Source of the DNA: Pseudomonas sp. GOM7
Lineage (GTDB): Bacteria > Pseudomonadota > Gammaproteobacteria > Pseudomonadales > Pseudomonadaceae
Assembly (NCBI RefSeq): GCF_026723825.1
Contig: NZ_CP113519.1
Span: 3,782,001 to 3,846,000 of the forward strand
DNA: 64,000 bases
Reading direction: 5' to 3'
The position numbers and the translations under genes were made by a program. How positions within the stretch are numbered: position 1 is the stretch's first letter; each line of letters starts with the position of its first letter. Positions 24,677 to 33,899 of this stretch are shown piece by piece. The notes beneath the pieces were generated by a model, which saw nothing but the letters and a program-made list of their open reading frames with translations, ran no database searches and was not told the DNA's origin.

Positions 24677-25078
24677 ATGCTGCGTTACATTCTTCCCGCG
24701 TTCGCGCTCAGCCTGACGCTTCCGCTCGCTCAGGCGGCATCACTCAAGGAAATGGAGTTGACGCGAACGCTGGAAAAGGTCGCCCAGGAAAGCAGCGTGG
24801 GCACGCCGCGGGCGATCAACGAAGACATTCTCGATCAGGGTTATACCGTCGATGGCCACACCCTGATCAACCACCTCAGCGTGCGCCCGGCACATGCGGC
24901 GAAAATGCGCGGCAATCCCGACATCGTCAGGAGCCAGCTAGCGGCCAGCGTCTGCCGCAATCCGGGTTACCGCCAACTGCTGAGCCAGGGCGCGCAGTTG
25001 CGCTACCAGTTCAGCGAATACCGTAGCAATCGGCCGATCACCACCGAGGTATTCGAGCGCAGCGACTGCGGCCTGTGA
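24677..25078 (+). CDS. Secreted protein of the QSregVF family
   Basis: The 133-residue protein has a signal peptide (about 1-20, SLTLPLAQA|AS). The mature domain has SVGTPRAINEDILDQGYTVDG, NHLSVRPAHAAKM and two cysteines (SVCRNPGYR and RSDCGL), likely a disulfide. This matches the 'quorum-sensing-regulated virulence factor' family represented by P. aeruginosa PA3611, as I remember it. Function is unknown beyond that label. AGGAG lies 10 bases before the ATG. It is divergent from the FadL gene across 236 bases. Confidence 0.75.
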   Translation: MLRYILPAFALSLTLPLAQAASLKEMELTRTLEKVAQESSVGTPRAINEDILDQGYTVDGHTLINHLSVRPAHAAKMRGNPDIVRSQLAASVCRNPGYRQLLSQGAQLRYQFSEYRSNRPITTEVFERSDCGL

Positions 25079-25143
25079 CACCGCTCGGACGGCGCCACAC
25101 CCAGCCCGTGCCAGCAGCCCGCCTGGCTGAGTGGCGTCCGCCC

Positions 25144-25335
25144 TCAGCCCTTAGCGCGACGCTGCGCATCGCCGGCGCGCAATTCCGCCAGCAGCGCATC
25201 CATGTAGCGCGAGCGACGCACGCCGCCTTCGAGACGACGCAGGCATTCGTCTTCCAGGCTTAGCTGGTTCACCCGTGCAGCTTCCTGCAGCATCTGGTAA
25301 AGCTCTTCATCCACTTCCACGATCAGCTTGGGCAT
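25144..25335 (-). CDS. Small ribbon-helix-helix-like protein
   Basis: The 63-residue protein begins MPKLIVEVDEELYQMLQEAA, a beta strand followed by helices in the pattern of ribbon-helix-helix DNA-binding proteins. A basic segment (RRLEGGVRRSRY) follows. No toxin-like partner is adjacent, so an antitoxin role is not supported. G-rich sequence ends about 6 bases before the ATG. Confidence 0.6.
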   Translation of the reverse strand: MPKLIVEVDEELYQMLQEAARVNQLSLEDECLRRLEGGVRRSRYMDALLAELRAGDAQRRAKG

Positions 25336-25721
25336 ACCTGCCCCCCTTTACTCTTCAATATCCGTTACGACCACTAAGGCTGCCGCGCCAACAGTACGCG
25401 ATAGCCACGAAGTGCGGTTAACAATCTGCCATATGACTTCCACCACAGGCACGGTGCCGATGTCCAGAGAGGGGTAAAGCCAACGCCTGCTTTCCCGTCT
25501 CTGCAAGTAAATCAGACGTCAGACTTTCCCCAAGTTCCCCAGACGAACGGCTGCAAGACACCCGACTGTGAACGAGTCGACATCAGCGTAGTGGGCCGCT
25601 TCGATATCGCCATTCGCCAGAGGGTACCCGTGGATTGTCATAAAGGCGAACTGACCTGCATCAAGACCAGCCGAGCATGAATTCGCCAAGCTCGATAGTC
25701 CCTCCTGACAAGGACAGAACC
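25336..25721. other. Upstream region of the beta-CASP hydrolase gene
   Basis: There is no gene in these 386 bases. An in-frame ATG at 25677 is rejected as the hydrolase start because the AAGGA at 25709-25713 serves the ATG at 25722. Near 25650-25670 is CTGACCTGCATCAA, which has one good half (ATCAA) of an Anr/FNR site with correct spacing but a poor other half. Nothing else is clear. Confidence 0.4.
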
Positions 25722-27125
25722 ATGGCCCTGCTTACCTTCCTCGGCGCGATCCAACAGGTCACCGGCTCCTGCTACCTCATCGAAAGCCGCGATGGCGCCA
25801 GGGTGCTGCTCGAATGCGGCATGCATCAGGGGCGACGCGAAGATGAGAATCGCAACCGTAGCGCCTTTGCCTTCGATCCGCGCAGCCTCGACGCCGTCGT
25901 GCTCTCCCATGCCCACCTCGACCACAGCGGCCTGCTGCCACGTCTGGTCGCCGAGGGCTACCGTGGCCCCATCCATGCCACCGAGGCCAGTTGCGAACTG
26001 CTGGAGCTGATGCTGATGGATTCGGCCTTCCTGCAGGAAAAGGACGCCGAATGGGAGAACCGCTGGCGTGCCCGCCAGGGCAAGCCAGCGATAAAACCAC
26101 TGTACACCATCGCCGACAGCGAACGAGCGCTCAGCCAGACACGCCGCCATCCCTATGGTCAAAGCAGCGAAGTGGCCAAGGGTATCCATGTGACCTTTCA
26201 CAATGCCGGGCATATTCTCGGCTCGGCCATCGTCGAGCTGTGCGTGGAGGATCATCATCTGCACCGACGCCTGGTTTTCTCCGGCGACCTGGGCAATACC
26301 TGTTCGCCTCTGATGCAAGCGCCCACGCAATTGCACGAGGCCGACGTGCTGATGCTCGAATCCACCTACGGCGACCGCGACCACCGCTGCAGTGAAGACA
26401 CCCTCGAGGAACTGGCCGACATCCTCCAGCGAGCCCACCGTGACGATGGCAACGTACTGATCCCCTCCTTCGCCGTGGGCCGCACGCAGGATCTGCTCTA
26501 CTACCTCGGACGCTTCTATCAGCAAGGCCTGCTGCCGCAACAGGCAGTGTTTCTCGACAGCCCCATGGCCATTCGCGCCAACGCCATCTATAGCCGTTAC
26601 CACGAGCAGTTTGCCGAGAAGGATCGGGCTGCCTTGGCTGCCAAAGGGGTACAACGCGTCGAGGACTGGCTACCGGTGCTGCGCTGCACCCCAACCGTGG
26701 AAGAGTCCATGGCGATCAACCGGGTCAAGAGCGGCGCGATCATCATTGCTGGGGCCGGTATGTGCAATGGCGGGCGTATCGTCCACCACTTCAAGCACAA
26801 CCTGTGGCGCGAGAACTGCCACCTGGTCTTTCCCGGTTTCCAGGCCAGCGGCACGCTCGGCCGCCTGATCGTCGACGGTGCCGACACAGTGAAAGTGCTG
26901 CACCAGCGCATCGCGGTGAAAGCCCAGGTGCACACCCTGGGTGGCTTTTCCGCGCATGCAGGACAATCGCAGCTACTCGACTGGGCCAGCCAGTTCGAGC
27001 ACCACCCCGAGCTGTACCTGGTGCATGGCGAACTGGAAAAGATGCAGGCGCTGCAGCAGGCTCTGCGCGGGCACCTGAACTGGATCGCCAATATCCCCGA
27101 GCCAGGCGAGCAGATCGCCCTGTAA
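25722..27125 (+). CDS. Metallo-beta-lactamase-fold beta-CASP hydrolase (RNA-processing exonuclease-like)
   Basis: The 467-residue protein has the metal site HAHLDHSG (about residues 66-73), FHNAGHILGSA, SGDLG, and the beta-CASP marks ESTYGDRDH, FQASGTLGRL and HTLGGFSAHAGQ. These are the motifs of the CPSF-73/YSH1-like group, which cut or trim RNA with two zinc ions. It is followed 132 bases later by a LOG-family gene on the same strand. The bacterial substrate is unknown. The start is set by AAGGA 8 bases before ATG 25722. Confidence 0.88.
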   Translation: MALLTFLGAIQQVTGSCYLIESRDGARVLLECGMHQGRREDENRNRSAFAFDPRSLDAVVLSHAHLDHSGLLPRLVAEGYRGPIHATEASCELLELMLMDSAFLQEKDAEWENRWRARQGKPAIKPLYTIADSERALSQTRRHPYGQSSEVAKGIHVTFHNAGHILGSAIVELCVEDHHLHRRLVFSGDLGNTCSPLMQAPTQLHEADVLMLESTYGDRDHRCSEDTLEELADILQRAHRDDGNVLIPSFAVGRTQDLLYYLGRFYQQGLLPQQAVFLDSPMAIRANAIYSRYHEQFAEKDRAALAAKGVQRVEDWLPVLRCTPTVEESMAINRVKSGAIIIAGAGMCNGGRIVHHFKHNLWRENCHLVFPGFQASGTLGRLIVDGADTVKVLHQRIAVKAQVHTLGGFSAHAGQSQLLDWASQFEHHPELYLVHGELEKMQALQQALRGHLNWIANIPEPGEQIAL

Positions 27126-27257
27126 CCCGCGCTTACGAAAAGATTGCAGCCCGACTGCAACCTGACTGTGGCAATGTTCCGAGCACTCCATAATCAAGGA
27201 ACCGGAAAAGGCGCGAGCGTGATCCGCTCGCGTCGGCCGCAGAAAAGGAGCATGTCC

Positions 27258-28331
27258 ATGCCTTATGAAACGGACGACTATCTGTCGCGCCATGTGCAAA
27301 CCAGTGAAGTCGATCTGAGCAGCAAGCTCGACGAACTGATCAACCTCAGCGTGCCCAACGCCAGCCCCAATCTGCCGCTGTACCGGGAAATGCTCACCAC
27401 CGTGATCCGCATGGCACAGGCCGACCGCAACCGCTGGGACGCCAAGATCATGCTGCAGACCCTGCGCGAGATGGAAAAGGCCTTTGCCGTGCTGGAGCAG
27501 CTCAAGCGCCGACGCAAGGTCACGGTATTCGGCTCGGCGCGTACACCGGCTGATCACCCGCTCTACCAGCAGGCTCGCGAGTTGGGCGCGATGCTGGCTC
27601 GCCGTGATCTGATGGCGGTTACCGGCGCCGGAGGCGGCATCATGGCCGCCGCCCACGAAGGTGCTGGCCCGGAAAACAGCCTGGGTTTCAATATCACCCT
27701 GCCCTTCGAGCAAACGGCTAACGCCACCATGCGCGACAGCCAGTATCTACTGTCATTTCACTTCTTCTTCCTGCGCAAGCTGTTCTTCGTCAAGGAAGCC
27801 GACGCCCTGGTGCTCTGCCCTGGCGGCTTCGGCACGCTGGACGAAGCCCTGGAAGTGCTGACCCTGATCCAGACCGGCAAGAGCCCGCTGGTGCCAGTGA
27901 TACTGCTCGACCAGCCGGGCGGCAGCTATTGGAAGGATGCTTTGGGCTTCATCCGCCGCCAGCTCGAAGGCAACGGCTACATTCTGCCCACTGACCTGAA
28001 CCTGCTGCACCTGGTCTACAGCCCCGAAGAGGCGGTGGATGAAATTGCCCGCTTCTATCGCAACTTCCACTCCAGCCGCTGGCTCAAGGATCGCTTCGTG
28101 ATTCGCCTCAACCACCCACTGAGCGAAGCAGCCCTGGAACGCTTGAACAGCGATTTCGCCAGGCTGTGCAAGAGCGGCGGTTTCAGCCAGCAGCAGCAGT
28201 GCGAGCAGGAGCACGACGAACCCGAGCTACGTCACCTGACGCGCCTGGCCTTCGCCTTCAACGGCCGCGACTACGGACGGCTACGCGCCCTGCTCGACCT
28301 GGTCAACGAGCCGCAGAACTGGGCAAGCTGA
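27258..28331 (+). CDS. LOG-family protein (lysine-decarboxylase-like Rossmann fold)
   Basis: The 357-residue protein has the Rossmann core KVTVFGSARTPADHPLY (about 92-108), TGAGGGIMAAAHEGA and the signature PGGFGTLDE (about 193-201). These are hallmarks of LOG/PpnN-type nucleotide-monophosphate glycosidases, which are often misnamed lysine decarboxylase. N-terminal (about 90) and C-terminal (about 90) extensions make it longer than the roughly 190-residue minimal LOG proteins. Start 27258 is chosen over 27252 because AAGGAG at 27244-27249 is 8 bases before it and only 2 before the other. Confidence 0.85.
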   Translation: MPYETDDYLSRHVQTSEVDLSSKLDELINLSVPNASPNLPLYREMLTTVIRMAQADRNRWDAKIMLQTLREMEKAFAVLEQLKRRRKVTVFGSARTPADHPLYQQARELGAMLARRDLMAVTGAGGGIMAAAHEGAGPENSLGFNITLPFEQTANATMRDSQYLLSFHFFFLRKLFFVKEADALVLCPGGFGTLDEALEVLTLIQTGKSPLVPVILLDQPGGSYWKDALGFIRRQLEGNGYILPTDLNLLHLVYSPEEAVDEIARFYRNFHSSRWLKDRFVIRLNHPLSEAALERLNSDFARLCKSGGFSQQQQCEQEHDEPELRHLTRLAFAFNGRDYGRLRALLDLVNEPQNWAS

Positions 28332-28332
28332 A

Positions 28333-28357
28333 GTAGCCCGGATGCAATCCGGGCTAC
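28333..28357. repeat. REP-like palindrome, GTAGCCCGGAT arm
   Basis: GTAGCCCGGAT and ATCCGGGCTAC pair perfectly around GCA. It is a member of the repeat family also found at 17377-17436 and 51749-51773. It lies one base past the LOG gene, before nadA. Confidence 0.75.
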
Positions 28358-28368
28358 GTGTTTGCCTC

Positions 28369-28392
28369 CCCTCTCCCATAAATGGGAGAGGG
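28369..28392. repeat. GC-rich palindrome, CCCTCTCCCAT arm
   Basis: This is the same 24-base perfect palindrome as 9242-9265. It sits between the convergent LOG and nadA genes and may end both transcripts. Confidence 0.7.
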
Positions 28393-28448
28393 AGCAGTTT
28401 TTCAACGGCCTGCTACAGCTCGTGGCTTGAAGCTTGTCGCTGCTCCTC

Positions 28449-29507
28449 TCAGGCGTTGCCGGCCACCTTGAGCCTGGCGGCCTGGGTAAAGTCGAGCATG
28501 CGCTTGAGCGGCTTGATCGCCTTGGGGATCAGCGCCGGATCCACCTGAATCTCGCCAGTGCCTTCACGCAGCCCGGTCAGCACACGCTCCAGGGTATTCA
28601 TCGCCATCCAGGGGCAATGCGCGCAACTGCGGCATGCCGCGCCGTTACCCGCAGTGGGCGCTTCGATGAAGGTCTTGTCCGGGCATAACTGCTGCATCTT
28701 GTAGAAGATGCCGCGATCGGTGGCGACGATGAAGGTGGAATTGGGCAGGGTCTGCGCCGCCTTGATCAACTGGCTGGTGGAGCCCACCGCGTCGGCCAGC
28801 TCCACAACGCTCTGCGGCGACTCCGGGTGCACCAGGATGGCGGCGTCCGGATAGAGTGCCTTCATGTCCATGAGCTGCTTGGACTTGAACTCCTCATGCA
28901 CGATGCAGGCCCCGTCCCACAGCAGCATGTCGGCGCCAGTCTCGCGCTGGATGTAATTGCCCAGGTGCTTATCCGGTGCCCAGATGAGGGTCTCGCCGTT
29001 GTCCATCAGGCTTTCGACGATCTCCAGGGCGCAACTGGAGGTCACCACCCAGTCGGCGCGCGCCTTTACCGCTGCCGAGGTGTTGGCGTAGACCACCACA
29101 GTGCGCTCCGGGTGCTGGTCGCAGAAAGCCGAGAACTCGTCCACCGGGCAGCCCAGATCCAGCGAGCAGGTCGCCTCCAGGGTCGGCATCAGCACGCGCT
29201 TTTCCGGATTGAGGATCTTCGCCGTCTCGCCCATGAATTTGACTCCGGCCACCATCACGGTCTGCGCCGGGTGCTGGTTGCCGAAGCGGGCCATTTCCAA
29301 GGAGTCGGCAACGCAACCGCCGGTTTCCTCGGCCAGGGCCTGGATCACTGGATCGCAGTAATAGTGCGCCACCAGCACCGCGTTCTGTTTCTTCAGTTCG
29401 GCGGCGATCTCGCGGCGATAGACAGCCTCCTCCTCGGCCGTCAGCGGCTTGGGCTGCTTGGCATCGAGATGGGCTTGAACGAGGAGACGTTCGGAAATCT
29501 GCGTCAT
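28449..29507 (-). CDS. nadA: Quinolinate synthase A
   Basis: The 352-residue enzyme condenses iminoaspartate with dihydroxyacetone phosphate to quinolinate in NAD synthesis, using a [4Fe-4S] cluster. Motifs include VAHYYCDPVIQALAEETGG, VKFMGETAKIL, PTLEATCSLDLGCP, HPESPQSV and the C-terminal cysteines in ACRSCAHCPWM. ATG 29507 gives the typical start MTQISERLLVQ; the longer frame adds 25 unrelated residues. No clear Shine-Dalgarno is seen. nadB is not adjacent. Confidence 0.96.
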   Translation of the reverse strand: MTQISERLLVQAHLDAKQPKPLTAEEEAVYRREIAAELKKQNAVLVAHYYCDPVIQALAEETGGCVADSLEMARFGNQHPAQTVMVAGVKFMGETAKILNPEKRVLMPTLEATCSLDLGCPVDEFSAFCDQHPERTVVVYANTSAAVKARADWVVTSSCALEIVESLMDNGETLIWAPDKHLGNYIQRETGADMLLWDGACIVHEEFKSKQLMDMKALYPDAAILVHPESPQSVVELADAVGSTSQLIKAAQTLPNSTFIVATDRGIFYKMQQLCPDKTFIEAPTAGNGAACRSCAHCPWMAMNTLERVLTGLREGTGEIQVDPALIPKAIKPLKRMLDFTQAARLKVAGNA

Positions 29508-29657
29508 TTCATCAGGCTCTGATTGTTGTCCGGCGCGCCGAGTATACCTTCCCAAGAACCCCGGAAAGAACGAGCTGACCAACGAATCAGAGGAAAGTCG
29601 GCTTATGCCAAGGCGCCAAGCGAGGTCGTGGGTGGTCGCCAGACGCCTGGCAGTGCC

Positions 29658-32600
29658 TCATTGCGTTACATGCTTCAACTCGACGGTTCTTGGATCGAGT
29701 TCCAGCGCCCGATGATCTCGGGCCAGCAAGCTGTAGGCCGTGGGCAGGATGAACAGGGTGAAGGCGGTACCCACGAGCATTCCGCAGACGATCACCAGCC
29801 CCAGGCCCTGCCGGCTGTGCGCGCCAGCCCCGCTGGCGAACAGCAGCGGGATGAGGCCCACCACCATCGCCGCGGTGGTCATCAGGATCGGGCGCAGGCG
29901 AATGCGCGCAGCACGCAGTATGGCGGCGTGGCGGTCGAGCCCTTCCCTGACCTGTATCTCGTTGGCGAAGACCACCATGAGAATACCGTGCTTGCTGATC
30001 AGGCCGATCAGGGTGACCAGACCGATCTGGGTGTAGATGTTCAACGTCGCCAGCCCCAGGGCCAGGGGAATCAGCGCACCGCAGATCGACAAGGGCACGG
30101 TGAACAGGATGATCAAGGGGTCCACCAGGCTCTCGTACTGGGCGGCCAGCACCAGATAAATGACGATCACCGCCAGACCAAAGGCTAATACCAGGGTATT
30201 GCCTTCCTGGACGTACTGCCGTGAATCGGCCTGCCAGTCCAGGGTGAAGCCGACCGGCAGATCGGCACTGGCCTTCTCCAGGAAATCCACGCACTGACCG
30301 AGGCTGACCCCGGGTGCGGGAATGGCCTGCAGCGTGGCCGAGTTCTGCTGGTTGAACTGGGTCAGTTTGTTGGGGTCGATCTTCTCCTCCACCTGCACCA
30401 GGGAGGACAACGGCACCAGTCGCCCTTCGCGGCTACGCACGTATTGTTGCCCGAGGGCTTCGGCGCTCATGCGCATTTCGCGGGTGCCCTGCGGGATGAC
30501 GTCATAGGAGCGCCCCTGAAAGCCAAAGCGATTGACGTAGTTCTCGCCGACCAGCACGGCCAGGGACTGGCCGATGTCGCTCATGCGCACGCCGATGGCA
30601 TTGGCCTTGTCACGGTCGACACGCAGGCGCAGCACCGGATTGTTGAAGTCAAGGTCGCTGTCCACCGCAGCGAACAGGCCGCTTTCACGGGCCTTGCGCT
30701 TCAGCGTCTCCATGCTGTCATACAGCGTGCGGTAATCCTGCGAGGTGCGCAGCACCAGTTGCACCGGCATGCCACCCGTGGAACCCGGCAAGGGCGGCAA
30801 CTGGAAGACGAAGATGCTGGTGCCTTCCACCGCACCGACCTTCTGCTGAAGCTCGGCCTGAATCGCCGAGGCGTCGCGCTCGCGCTCATCCCAGGCAGAC
30901 AGGTTGATACCGCCGAAACTGGTGGCCGGCCCGTCGGTGCCATTGATGATCCAGCGGCTGGTGGTTTCCGGCAGTTCCTGGAAAACCTCGTCGAGCTTGA
31001 GGGAAAACAGTTCGCTATAGGCCAGGTTGGCGTACTGCGGCGCCTTGATGGCGGCGAGGATGCTCGCCTGATCCTCCACGGGCGCCAGTTCGCGCTGCGA
31101 CTGCTGGTAGAGCAAGGGCAGGCTGACCAGCACGATCACGGCGACCACCAGGGAAATACCTCGATGCGCCAGCGAGCGCTCCAACAGGTTGCCATAGCGC
31201 TGCGCGAGCGACTCGAAGAAGCGGTTCGCGGCCTGCGCCACGCGGCTCTCATGATCGTTGCGCAGCAGCATGGAGGCCATCACCGGCGAAAGCGTCAGAG
31301 CCACGATACCGGAGATCAGCACGGCGCCGGCCAGGCTCAGGGCGAATTCGCGAAACAGCGCACCGGTGAGCCCACCCATGAAGGCAATCGGGGCGTATAC
31401 CGCAGCCAGGGTCAGGGTCATGGCGATCACCGGCCCGGCCACTTCCCGCGCGCCGAGCAGGGCCGCGACCACAGCCGATTTGCCTTCGGCCATGTGCCGA
31501 TGGGTGTTTTCCACCACGACAATGGCATCGTCCACCACCAGACCAATGGCCAGCACCATCGCCAGCAGGGTCAGCAGGTTGATGCTGAAGCCGAAGGCCA
31601 GCATCAGCCCGGCGGCACCAAGCATCGACAGGGGGATGGCCATGATCGGAATGAGCACCGTGCGAAACGAGCCGAGGCAGAAGTAGATGACCACCACGAC
31701 GATCAACAGCGCCTCGATCAGGGTGTGCATGACCTCATTGATGGAGGCCTGGATGAAGCGCGCGGTCTCGAATGCCAGCTCGACCTCGACGCCGGGCGGC
31801 AGCGTCTTGCGGATTTCCGGCAAATGCTGCTTGATCCCCTCGACTATCACCAGCGGGTTGCCGCGCGGTGCCGCGAACACCCCCAGGTGAACCGCCGGCT
31901 GGGCGTCCATCAAGGCGCTGGTTTCGCTGGCAGCCGCGCCCAACTCGACGGTCCCCACGTCCTTGATCCGCACCAGGCCACGTGCATCGCTGTGTATCAC
32001 CATCTCCCGGAACTGCTCGACGCTGGTCAGATCGGTATCCACTTCGATACCGGAAACCTGGTACTGACCTTTGACCTTCCCGGGCGCGGCCTGGTAGTTC
32101 TCCGCACGAATCGCCGCTGCCACTTCCTCGGCGGTGAGACCGCGCGCGGCCAGGCGCGCCGGGTCGAGCCAGAGGCGCATCGCCATGCGCTGGCCGCCGA
32201 AGATTTCCACCTTGGCCACGCCATCGATGGAGGAGAACATCGGCTCCACCACCCGCGACAGGTAATCGGTCAGCGCCGGGGCGGATAGATCCTTGCTCGA
32301 GAAGCCAACGTAGGCGACCGCGGTGGAGTCGCCACTGGAGCGTTCGATCACCGGGTCGTAGGCTTCTTCCGGCAGGCGGTAGCGTACCTGGTTGACCCGG
32401 GCCATGACCTCGGCCAGTGCCTGAGTCGAGTTCTGCCCCAGGCGCAGGCGCACGTCGATTGCGCTCTTGCCCTGAACCGAGGAGGAACTCAGGTAATCCA
32501 CCCCTTCCACCGAGGCCAGCGCCTGGGCGATCGGTTGGGTGACGAAGCCTTGCATGAGCTCGGCCGGTGCCCCTGGGTATTCGGTGGTCACCCGGATGGT

Positions 32601-32729
32601 GGCATTTTCCAGCAAGGGGTATTGGCGGATCGGCAGATGCTCCAGCGCCAACACCCCCAGCAACAGAATAAGCGCGTTGACCACCAGCGACAGAACCGGC
32701 CGCGTGATGAACAGGTCGGTGAACTTCAT
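29658..32729 (-). CDS. RND-type efflux pump inner-membrane transporter (MexQ-like)
   Basis: The 1023-residue protein starts MKFTDLFITRPVLSLVVNAL and has the RND plan of twelve membrane helices and two large periplasmic loops. The proton-relay motif GLVVDDAIVVVENTHRHM is near residue 400. It resembles P. aeruginosa MexQ more than MexB, from memory. With the membrane-fusion protein upstream (4-base ATGA overlap) it forms a two-gene operon without an outer-membrane factor, so it must borrow one such as an OprM-like channel. It is only about 3 kb from the tox operon, whose Burkholderia relatives have a dedicated RND exporter. The longer frame start at 32876 lies inside the partner gene. Confidence 0.9.
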   Translation of the reverse strand: MKFTDLFITRPVLSLVVNALILLLGVLALEHLPIRQYPLLENATIRVTTEYPGAPAELMQGFVTQPIAQALASVEGVDYLSSSSVQGKSAIDVRLRLGQNSTQALAEVMARVNQVRYRLPEEAYDPVIERSSGDSTAVAYVGFSSKDLSAPALTDYLSRVVEPMFSSIDGVAKVEIFGGQRMAMRLWLDPARLAARGLTAEEVAAAIRAENYQAAPGKVKGQYQVSGIEVDTDLTSVEQFREMVIHSDARGLVRIKDVGTVELGAAASETSALMDAQPAVHLGVFAAPRGNPLVIVEGIKQHLPEIRKTLPPGVEVELAFETARFIQASINEVMHTLIEALLIVVVVIYFCLGSFRTVLIPIMAIPLSMLGAAGLMLAFGFSINLLTLLAMVLAIGLVVDDAIVVVENTHRHMAEGKSAVVAALLGAREVAGPVIAMTLTLAAVYAPIAFMGGLTGALFREFALSLAGAVLISGIVALTLSPVMASMLLRNDHESRVAQAANRFFESLAQRYGNLLERSLAHRGISLVVAVIVLVSLPLLYQQSQRELAPVEDQASILAAIKAPQYANLAYSELFSLKLDEVFQELPETTSRWIINGTDGPATSFGGINLSAWDERERDASAIQAELQQKVGAVEGTSIFVFQLPPLPGSTGGMPVQLVLRTSQDYRTLYDSMETLKRKARESGLFAAVDSDLDFNNPVLRLRVDRDKANAIGVRMSDIGQSLAVLVGENYVNRFGFQGRSYDVIPQGTREMRMSAEALGQQYVRSREGRLVPLSSLVQVEEKIDPNKLTQFNQQNSATLQAIPAPGVSLGQCVDFLEKASADLPVGFTLDWQADSRQYVQEGNTLVLAFGLAVIVIYLVLAAQYESLVDPLIILFTVPLSICGALIPLALGLATLNIYTQIGLVTLIGLISKHGILMVVFANEIQVREGLDRHAAILRAARIRLRPILMTTAAMVVGLIPLLFASGAGAHSRQGLGLVIVCGMLVGTAFTLFILPTAYSLLARDHRALELDPRTVELKHVTQ

Positions 32730-33820
32730 GACCGCGTCCCCTGCCCGGCGGCAGCGGCCAGGCTGTCCTGGGGCAGCGCTTCCAGGGGCGTATCGTCGCT
32801 CAGCTTGTTCTGCCCGGAGACCACCACCTGATCGTCCGCCTGCAGCCCTTCGACGATCTCCACCCGGCCGTTCCACACGCCACCAGTGCGTACCGCCACG
32901 CGCTTGGCACGCAGCACGCCGTCCTGCTCGCGGGCGACGAACGCCATATCGCCATAGGCGGTCGCCACAACGGCGGTCTGCGGAACGCTCAGTGTCTTGC
33001 CACGGCTCGGGCGGCGTACCCGGGCATCGGCGAACATCCCGGAAGCAAGATGGTTGTCGCCCCCGTCCAGGCTGGCCTGGACGCGAATCATCCGCGCCTC
33101 GTCGAGGATCGGGTCGATGGCATTGATGCGCGCCTCGAAGATCTGATCCGGGCGTGCATGGAAGCGCAGCTCGACGCTTTGCCCCAGTTCGAGCTCGGTA
33201 CGGGCCTGCTCGTCGAGCGAGAAGTTGACCCGCAGTTGGCGATTGTCGCTGAGGTTGGCGATGGGATCGCCAGGGTTGAGGTATTGCCCCAGGTGAACCT
33301 GGCGGATGCCCAGTTCGCCGCTGAATGGCGCACGGATGTTCTTCTGCGCGATCAGCGCGTTGACCTGATCCAGTTCCCCTCTGGCCGCATCACGGTCGGC
33401 GCGGGCCTGGTCGAGTTGCTCGCGGGTGGCCGCACCACCGGGCGCCAGTCTGGAAATGCGTTGCAGACGCTGCTCGGCATTGCGCAGCACGGCCTCCAGG
33501 CGTCGTCTTTGCGCCTTCTCCGGCTCGTCATTGAGGCTGATCAACAGTTGCCCGGCCTCGACGCGCTGCCCCGAGTCGAAATGCAGGGCGGCAACCCTGC
33601 CCGGCACTTCTGCGCTCACCTGCACCTGAGTGACGGCTTCCAGGGTACCGACACTGTTGTAGTAGCGCGGCATGTCCTGGCGCTCGACCCTGCTCAAGGC
33701 GACCTTCACCTTGGGCATGCTGTGCACCTCAGCCTCCTCGGCCTGCACCGGCCAAAGGCTCCAGGTCGCCAGCGAAGCCGCACTCAGTACGGCCACTGCA
33801 AGAGCGAGCGAGGTCTTCAT
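32726..33820 (-). CDS. RND efflux periplasmic adaptor (membrane-fusion protein)
   Basis: The 364-residue protein has an N-terminal signal/anchor (about 1-27, ending WPVQAEEAEV) without a lipobox. A lipoyl-like half-motif follows (VSAEVPGRVAALHFDSGQRV), then a helical hairpin of about 70 residues and the second half-lipoyl (IRAPFSGELGIRQVHLGQYL). A beta-barrel and membrane-proximal domain complete it (SVPQTAVVATAYGDMAFVA). It links the inner-membrane pump to an outer-membrane channel. The short hairpin and lack of Cys separate it from MexA. Its stop overlaps the transporter start as ATGA. Confidence 0.9.
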   Translation of the reverse strand: MKTSLALAVAVLSAASLATWSLWPVQAEEAEVHSMPKVKVALSRVERQDMPRYYNSVGTLEAVTQVQVSAEVPGRVAALHFDSGQRVEAGQLLISLNDEPEKAQRRRLEAVLRNAEQRLQRISRLAPGGAATREQLDQARADRDAARGELDQVNALIAQKNIRAPFSGELGIRQVHLGQYLNPGDPIANLSDNRQLRVNFSLDEQARTELELGQSVELRFHARPDQIFEARINAIDPILDEARMIRVQASLDGGDNHLASGMFADARVRRPSRGKTLSVPQTAVVATAYGDMAFVAREQDGVLRAKRVAVRTGGVWNGRVEIVEGLQADDQVVVSGQNKLSDDTPLEALPQDSLAAAAGQGTRS

Positions 33821-33899
33821 CCTGTAAATCTCCCGCGTTTGACGATGCGTTGATGATGGTGTGCGCGACGAACGCCCAGTCGTTGGCTCCTGCCAGCCG

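Noticed and set aside
25144..25335. Ribbon-helix-helix-like protein as the antitoxin of a toxin-antitoxin pair
   Set aside because: No toxin-like frame lies within several hundred bases on either side.
30444..32288. A 614-codon plus-strand open frame opposite the RND transporter
   Set aside because: His/Gln/Arg-rich composition typical of antisense GC-rich frames; the opposite strand has an unmistakable RND protein.
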